A stretch of DNA of 64,000 nt. It comes from Mesorhizobium sp. 113-3-3. GTDB taxonomy: Bacteria > Pseudomonadota > Alphaproteobacteria > Rhizobiales > Rhizobiaceae. Positions 59,797 through 64,000 of the stretch are shown in pieces. Location: the NCBI RefSeq assembly GCF_016756495.1, contig NZ_AP023243.1, positions 868,001-932,000 of the forward strand, written 5' to 3'. Every line of letters begins with the position of its first letter. The stretch's first letter is position 1. The notes under the pieces are model-generated. The model worked only from the letters and a program-made list of their open reading frames with translations, searched no databases and was not told the DNA's origin. A program made the position numbers and the translations under genes.

Positions 59797-60501
59797 ATGC
59801 CGAGATCCCCCGCAAGAAAGTTCTTTGCCCTGTTCAGCCTGGGGGCGCTGGCGCTCGCCGCCTCGCTCGGGGCCGCGGCGGCGCAGCCGCTCAGCGTGGT
59901 CGAGCTGTTCACCAGCCAGGGCTGCTCGTCCTGCCCGCCGGCCAACGCCAATCTCATCAAGGTCAAGGATCAGCCCGGCGTGCTGGCGCTGTCCTTCAAC
60001 GTCACCTACTGGGATTATCTCGGCTGGAAGGACACTTTTGGCAAGCAGGAGTTCACCCAGCGCCAGGTTTCCTACGAGCCGACGCTCGGCCATGACGGGC
60101 CGTTCACGCCGCAAGTCGTGGTCAACGGCCATGCCGACGTGGTCGGCGCCGCACCGGGCGAGATCGAGCATCTGATTTCCGCGACCGGCAGGACCGGCGG
60201 CCCCGCGCTGTCGCTCGAAGGCGGCAAGGTCGCGATCGGCGCCGGTGCGGCACCGGGCGGCAAGGCCGATGTCTGGCTGGTGCGCTACACCAAGGGCGTC
60301 GTGCAGGTGCCTGTGGCGCGCGGCGAAAACACCGGCCGCACCTTGCCGCATGCCAATGTCGTGCACGCGCTGACAAAACTCGGCAGCTGGACCGGCGGCG
60401 CCACCGCCTATGCGCTGCCCGCCGCCCCCGGCGGCTTGAGCACCGCCGTGCTGGTGCAAACGCCGGGCGGCGGACCGATCCTCGCCGCCGCCACCAACTG
60501 A
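59797..60501 (+). CDS. DUF1223 thioredoxin-fold exported protein
   Basis: A 234-residue protein. The signal peptide is MPRSPARKFFALFSLGALALAASLGAAAA. The mature part starts LSVVELFTSQGCSSCPPANANLIK, where CSSC takes the CxxC position of a thioredoxin fold, followed by VTYWDYLGWKDTFGKQEFTQRQVSY and TPQVVVNGHADVVG. These are the DUF1223 signatures. Members are periplasmic and their reaction is not known. ATG 59797 is preferred over 59755, as it places the signal peptide at the N-terminus; CGGAG precedes it. It stands near the MKPADA-repeat gene on the same strand. Confidence 0.88.
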   Translation: MPRSPARKFFALFSLGALALAASLGAAAAQPLSVVELFTSQGCSSCPPANANLIKVKDQPGVLALSFNVTYWDYLGWKDTFGKQEFTQRQVSYEPTLGHDGPFTPQVVVNGHADVVGAAPGEIEHLISATGRTGGPALSLEGGKVAIGAGAAPGGKADVWLVRYTKGVVQVPVARGENTGRTLPHANVVHALTKLGSWTGGATAYALPAAPGGLSTAVLVQTPGGGPILAAATN

Positions 60502-60588
60502 TTTCTCTTTCCCTTCGCGCGGGGCCGCATTTGAGCGGCAACGCATCACCCGGCCCGCTTCCGCGCGCCAAAACCCAAGGAGACTATC

Positions 60589-60864
60589 ATGACCAAGTAC
60601 CTGACCCTGCCGGCGCTCGCCTTCGCGCTTTCGGCCGCCGTTTTCGTCGCCGGCGCCCGCGCCGACGACGCGACCAACGCCATGAAGCCCGCCAATGCGA
60701 TGGCGACCGACGCCATGAAGCCGGCGGATGCGATGAAGGCGGCGGATGCCATGAAGCCCGCGACCGACGCGATGAAGCCGGCCGACCCGATGGCCACCAA
60801 TGCGATGAAGCCGGCGGCGGACGCCATGAAACCGGCGGTGGATGCGATGAAACCGGCGCAGTAA
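60589..60864 (+). CDS. Exported MKPADA-repeat protein (pentapeptide MXKDX-like)
   Basis: A 91-residue protein with a signal peptide (MTKYLTLPALAFALSAAVFVAGARA). The mature 65 residues are almost entirely variants of DAMKPA/NAMKPA in tandem, about nine to ten Met-Lys units. This pattern is like the 'pentapeptide MXKDX repeat' family of exported proteins in proteobacteria, which has no known function. High Met and Lys content would suit binding of metal or acting as a methionine-rich oxidant sink, but this is speculation. AAGGAGA lies before ATG 60589. A DUF1223 gene precedes it. Confidence 0.75.
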   Translation: MTKYLTLPALAFALSAAVFVAGARADDATNAMKPANAMATDAMKPADAMKAADAMKPATDAMKPADPMATNAMKPAADAMKPAVDAMKPAQ

Positions 60865-60874
60865 GCCAGGTAGG

Positions 60875-61042
60875 CTGCCCCTCATCGCTTCGCTCGGCTG
60901 ACCGTTCCGGGGCGAGCCGCTTGTCTCGCCCGTCCTTCGGGCCCCCAAAGAGGAGAGGAGACTACGAGCGCCGGCGCCAGCTTTCTCTTCTCCCCTTGGG
61001 GAGAAGGTGGCCGCGAAGCGGCCGGATGAGGGGGAGTCCCCG
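60875..61042. repeat. Palindromic intergenic repeat (relative of 10195-10335)
   Basis: GCCCCTCATCGCTTCGCTCGG...GAGGAGAGGAGA is followed by TTCTCTTCTCCCCTTGGGGAGAAGGTGGCCGCGAAGCGGCCGGATGAGGGGGAGTC. The right half is almost identical to the end of 10195-10335. It fills most of the gap between the MKPADA gene and msrA. Confidence 0.8.
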
Positions 61043-61113
61043 CCGCACGGCAAATTGAGAACCTCTTCCCGGCCTGCGTCGTATATATTGCAACAACAAC
61101 AGGAGATCAGAAC

Positions 61114-61842
61114 ATGACCGGTATCGAAAAGACACGGCCGTTCTTCACCCGCGGCGCGATGGCCGTGCTTGGTTTTGCGGCGGTGGCGGCGGCCGCCTTC
61201 TGGCAGACGCCGGCGCGCTCGGCCGAGGACGCGGTGGTGATCCCGCCGCCGGCAATGGACGAAAAGGCCGCCCCAGGCAGCGAGACGGCGATCTTCGCCG
61301 GCGGCTGCTTCTGGGGCGTGCAGGGCGTGTTCCAGCACGTCAAGGGCGTCAGAAAGGCCGTGTCCGGCTATACCGGCGGCGCCAAGGATGACGCCGTCTA
61401 CGAGACGGTCGGCACCGGCCGCACCGGCCATGCCGAATCCGTCGAGATCACCTATGACCCCGCGAAGGTGACCTACGGCCAGCTGCTGCAGGTCTATTTC
61501 TCGGTCGCCCACAATCCGACGCAGCTGAACTTCCAGGGCCCGGATTCCGGCACCCAGTACCGCTCGACCATATTCGCCGAGAACGACACGCAGAAGAAGA
61601 TCGCGCAGAGCTACATCGAGCAGCTCGACAAGGCCAAGCTCTATCCGGCGCCGATCGTCACCACGATCGAGACCGGCAAGACCTTCTATCCGGCCGAGAA
61701 CTACCACCAGGATTTCCTGACGCTGAACCCGACCTATCCCTACATCGTCTACAACGACCTGCCCAAGGTGGCGAACCTGAAGCAGCTGTTCCCGGCGCTG
61801 TACAACGACAAGCCGGTGCTGGTGCTGTCGGCCAGCAATTGA
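61114..61842 (+). CDS. msrA: Peptide methionine sulfoxide reductase MsrA, exported
   Basis: A 242-residue enzyme that reduces methionine-S-sulfoxide in proteins. The N-terminal 38 residues are a signal/anchor segment (RGAMAVLGFAAVAAAAFWQTPARS), so it acts in the periplasm. The catalytic motif is FAGGCFWGVQGVF, followed by VSGYTGGAKDDAVYETVGTGRTGHAESVEITYDP and LNFQGPDSGTQYRSTIF. The C-terminus has no obvious resolving cysteines, so a one-cysteine mechanism is likely. AGGAGATC precedes ATG 61114. The preceding Met-rich exported repeat protein could be a substrate, which is an inference. Confidence 0.95.
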   Translation: MTGIEKTRPFFTRGAMAVLGFAAVAAAAFWQTPARSAEDAVVIPPPAMDEKAAPGSETAIFAGGCFWGVQGVFQHVKGVRKAVSGYTGGAKDDAVYETVGTGRTGHAESVEITYDPAKVTYGQLLQVYFSVAHNPTQLNFQGPDSGTQYRSTIFAENDTQKKIAQSYIEQLDKAKLYPAPIVTTIETGKTFYPAENYHQDFLTLNPTYPYIVYNDLPKVANLKQLFPALYNDKPVLVLSASN

Positions 61843-61849
61843 GGTTTGC

Positions 61850-62018
61850 GGCCTTCTCCCCGTCACTATACGGGGAGAAGGTGCCGGCAGGCGGATGAGG
61901 GGCGGCGCCGGCATCGAGAGGTATGGGACCAAACGGTTCCCTGGTTGACAGGGTTGCGCTGCCCCTCATTGCCCTGCCGGGCATTTCTCCCCGTATAGCG
62001 ACGGGGAGAAGACGCTCC
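61850..62018. repeat. Palindromic intergenic repeat, right-left order
   Basis: The right module (CTTCTCCCCGTCACTATACG, GGGAGAAGGTGCCGGCAGGC, GGATGAGGGGCGGCGCC; 61854-61912) comes before the left module (GCCCCTCATTGCCCTGCCGG, GCATTTCTCCCCGTATAGCG, ACGGGGAGAAG; 61960-62014). This is the reverse of 45160-45340. It separates msrA from the convergent cydB gene. Confidence 0.85.
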
Positions 62019-63023
62019 TCAATCGTACGTCAGGTCCGTCGCCTTCCCCCCGAACACACGGTAGGCGTAGAACGAGTAGAAGATGATGATCGGCAGCACC
62101 ACCACGGTGCCGGCCAGGATGATGGCCAGGCTTTCGGTCGCCGACGCCGCCTGCCAGATGGTCAATTTGTCGGGCACGACGAACGGGTAGAACGACCAGG
62201 CAAGACCGGCAAAGCCGAGCGCGAAGATGGCGGCCAGCGTCAGGAACGGCGTCAGCGCATGGCGGTCGTCGGGCTTCGGCAGATGGAAGGTCTGCCGCCA
62301 CAGCCACAGGAACAGGAGCGCCGACAGGATCGGCAGCGGCGAGAGATACAGCATCTGCGGCCAGACGAACCATTTGTCGAAGATGCGCGGACTGGCGAAA
62401 GGTGTCGCCAGCGACACCGCCGCCATGCCGAGCGCGGTCAGCACCAGCGCGGTGCGCAGCCAGCGCACGGCCTTTTTCTGCAATTCGCCCTCGGTCTTGT
62501 AGATCACCCAGGCCGCACCCATCGCCGCGTAGGCGGCGGCCAGGCAGAACGCCACCAGCACGCCGAACGCCATGCCGCCCAGGCCGACATCGAGGCCGAG
62601 CACATAGACGCCCAGCATATAGCCTTGCGCCAGCGAGGCGATGACGGAGCCGAGGAAGAAGATGCGGTTCCAGCGGTGCTTCTTGCCGCTCGGCACCTTG
62701 GCGCGGAAATCGAAGGCGACGCCGCGCAGGATCAGCCCGACCAGGAGCACGAAGACCGGAATGTAGAGCGCGGTGAGGATGACGCCATGCGCCATGGGGA
62801 AGGCGACCAGCAGCAGGCCGACGGCCAGCACCAGCCAGGTCTCGTTGGCGTCCCAGAACGGACCGATGGCGGCGATCATCGTGTCCTGCTCCGCGTCCTC
62901 GGCGACGGCGAACAATATGCCGATGCCGAGGTCGAAACCGTCGAGAATGACATAGATCAGGATGGCGAGCCCCATCAGTCCGGCGAAGATCAGGGGGAGA
63001 GCGGTTGGCCAGTCGAAGGTCAT
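62019..63023 (-). CDS. cydB: Cytochrome bd ubiquinol oxidase subunit II
   Basis: A 334-residue inner-membrane subunit with eight predicted helices. It begins TFDWPTALPLIFAGLMGLAILIYVILDGFDLGIGILFAVAEDAEQDTMIAAIGPFWDANETWLVLAVGLLLVAFP, the typical CydB/CioB start. It has GVAFDFRAKVPSGKKHRWNRIFFLGSVIASLAQGYMLGVYV. It lies 5 bp after cydA on the same strand. The oxidase reduces O2 to water with ubiquinol at high affinity without proton pumping. A cydX-like small gene is not seen after it, only a repeat element. Confidence 0.95.
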   Translation of the reverse strand: MTFDWPTALPLIFAGLMGLAILIYVILDGFDLGIGILFAVAEDAEQDTMIAAIGPFWDANETWLVLAVGLLLVAFPMAHGVILTALYIPVFVLLVGLILRGVAFDFRAKVPSGKKHRWNRIFFLGSVIASLAQGYMLGVYVLGLDVGLGGMAFGVLVAFCLAAAYAAMGAAWVIYKTEGELQKKAVRWLRTALVLTALGMAAVSLATPFASPRIFDKWFVWPQMLYLSPLPILSALLFLWLWRQTFHLPKPDDRHALTPFLTLAAIFALGFAGLAWSFYPFVVPDKLTIWQAASATESLAIILAGTVVVLPIIIFYSFYAYRVFGGKATDLTYD

Positions 63024-63028
63024 TTTTC

Positions 63029-64000
63029 TTACTCCCCAGCCGCCGGCTGCGACATGGCTGCTTTCATCACCCCCGGCAGCGGTGATGAATCACCATCCTT
63101 GGCCGCCTTCAGCGCCAGATGCACCAGCACGCCGAGATAGGCGATCAGCAGCAGCACGTAGAGGATGAGATAGACGGCCAAGGTCAGCGCGACATGGCTG
63201 CCGGCCACCGGGCCGACGGCGTCGGCGGTCTTCAGCACGCCGGTGACCAGCCAGGGCTGGCGGCCGATCTCGGTGGTGTACCAGCCGGCCAGCGTCGCCA
63301 GCCAGCCCGACAGCGCCATCGGCACCATCAGCATGGCGAGCGGCTTGGGCAGGCTGTGCCGGCGCTTGAGGAAGAAGGCGGCCGACCAGGAGACGGCGAG
63401 CATCAAAAGCCCGGTGCCGACCATGATGCGGAAACCCCAGAACACCGGGAAGACCGGCGGATGGTTGCCGGGGTAGTCGTTCAGGCCGGGCACCACGCCG
63501 CTTGTCGAGTGCCGCAGCACCAGGCTGGCGCCGTCGGGAATGGCGATCTCGAATTTGTTCTCCTTGGCCGCCTCGTCGGGCAGGGCGAACAGCACCAGCG
63601 GCACGTTGGGGCCGGTGTTCCAGTTGGCCTCCATGGCGGCGATCTTCTGCGGCTGGTGCTCCAGCGTGTTCAGCCCGTGCTGGTCGCCCGCAAAGATCTG
63701 GATGGGGATCAGGATCGCCGCGGTGAAGACACCGGTGCGCAGCGCCTTCCACATCGATTCCGAGCGGTCGCCGTTGAGATACCGCAGCGCCGACAGGCCG
63801 GCGACGAGGAACGACACCGTGAGACCCGAGGCAAGCAGCATGTGGACGAGACGGTAGGGCATGGACGGGTTGAAGACGATGGCCCACCAGTCGACGGCAT
63901 GCGCCTTGCCGTCAATCATCTCGAAGCCGGCCGGCGTCTGCATCCAGGAATTCAGCGCGATGATCCAGAAGGCCGACAAGGTCGTGCCGCCGGCGACCAG
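63029..64000 (-). CDS. cydA: Cytochrome bd ubiquinol oxidase subunit I, C-terminal two thirds
   Basis: The frame is open to the window edge (its N-terminus lies beyond 64000), giving about 323 residues of a protein normally near 450-530. The visible part begins GTT, then SAFWIIALNSWMQTPAGFEM, followed by the substrate region with DQHGLNTLEHQPQKIAAMEANW and GRQPWLVTGVLKTADAV, which are diagnostic. The quinol-binding loop is short, as in the cyanide-insensitive CioA group. One helix, VALTLAVYLILYVLLLIAYLGVLVHLAL, ends the protein. Followed closely by cydB. Confidence 0.93.
   Translation of the reverse strand: MVAGGTTLSAFWIIALNSWMQTPAGFEMIDGKAHAVDWWAIVFNPSMPYRLVHMLLASGLTVSFLVAGLSALRYLNGDRSESMWKALRTGVFTAAILIPIQIFAGDQHGLNTLEHQPQKIAAMEANWNTGPNVPLVLFALPDEAAKENKFEIAIPDGASLVLRHSTSGVVPGLNDYPGNHPPVFPVFWGFRIMVGTGLLMLAVSWSAAFFLKRRHSLPKPLAMLMVPMALSGWLATLAGWYTTEIGRQPWLVTGVLKTADAVGPVAGSHVALTLAVYLILYVLLLIAYLGVLVHLALKAAKDGDSSPLPGVMKAAMSQPAAGE

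Noticed and set aside
58690..61932. A 1080-codon open frame on the minus strand
   Set aside because: It runs antisense through the TadG-like, ABM, DUF1223, MKPADA and msrA genes. The translation is rich in Arg, His and Gly with no domain, and reads through repeats. Long antisense frames are expected at this GC content.

Overview
The window is high-GC, densely coded alphaproteobacterial DNA, best explained as chromosome of a Mesorhizobium-like member of the Rhizobiales. The grounds are an Irr-type iron control element upstream of an mbfA homologue, the rhizobial order secB-fxsA // tim44-mltA-Smr, an intracellular PHB depolymerase gene, Ku/LigD, a CtrA-like box, and many GC-rich palindromic repeats lying just after stop codons. 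No rRNA, tRNA, CRISPR array or insertion sequence was seen. Genus assignment is inference from gene content only.

Layout. 0-4.6 kb: end of a LysE-type exporter, cysK, a glutathione transferase, an ECF sigma factor with its DGPF/YCII partner, and a DCC thiol oxidoreductase. 4.7-9.3 kb: a possible 47-residue protein, the NHEJ pair ku-ligD, and an ArsR regulator. 9.5-13.1 kb: two small ferredoxin-fold enzymes, mbfA behind a perfect ICE box, and a threonine/serine dehydratase. 13.2-17 kb: a TetR-HlyD-ATPase-permease export operon behind a 24-bp palindrome. 17-22.9 kb: CYTH and a frameshifted CHAD gene, a NlpC/P60-like hydrolase, a secreted beta/gamma-crystallin-like protein, a divergent XRE/SMP-30 pair, and an alkyladenine glycosylase. 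22.9-31.4 kb: LysR/EamA/HAD, a SulP transporter with an XRE regulator, a tiny lipoprotein, PAP2, an SMR-like transporter and a NarL-type two-component system. 31.6-41.6 kb: a Gly/Asn-repeat protein, a Tat-exported PhoX phosphatase, a flavin monooxygenase, a DUF2156 acyltransferase and the ssuADCB sulfonate operon. 41.9-53.6 kb: envelope genes (RlpA-like, BTLCP peptidase, Smr, MltA, Tim44-like, FxsA), phaZ, secB and an orphan peptide-binding protein. 53.7-56.1 kb: an AT-richer two-gene island. 56.1-64 kb: lepA, a TadG-like protein, DUF1223, an MKPADA-repeat protein, msrA and cydBA (cydA is cut by the window edge).

The most unusual locus is 53.7-56.1 kb. A P-loop kinase of the chloramphenicol-phosphotransferase type is followed by a 537-residue protein with a DUF262/ParB-like N-terminal half and a C-terminal HNH nuclease. 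Its base composition and codon use differ from its neighbours, and the architecture resembles GmrSD/BrxU/SspE-type restriction proteins. It is a good candidate for an acquired anti-phage defence module. Also notable are a mosaic of swappable palindromic repeats at about a dozen sites, an Irr box, a candidate CtrA box and a candidate Pho box.
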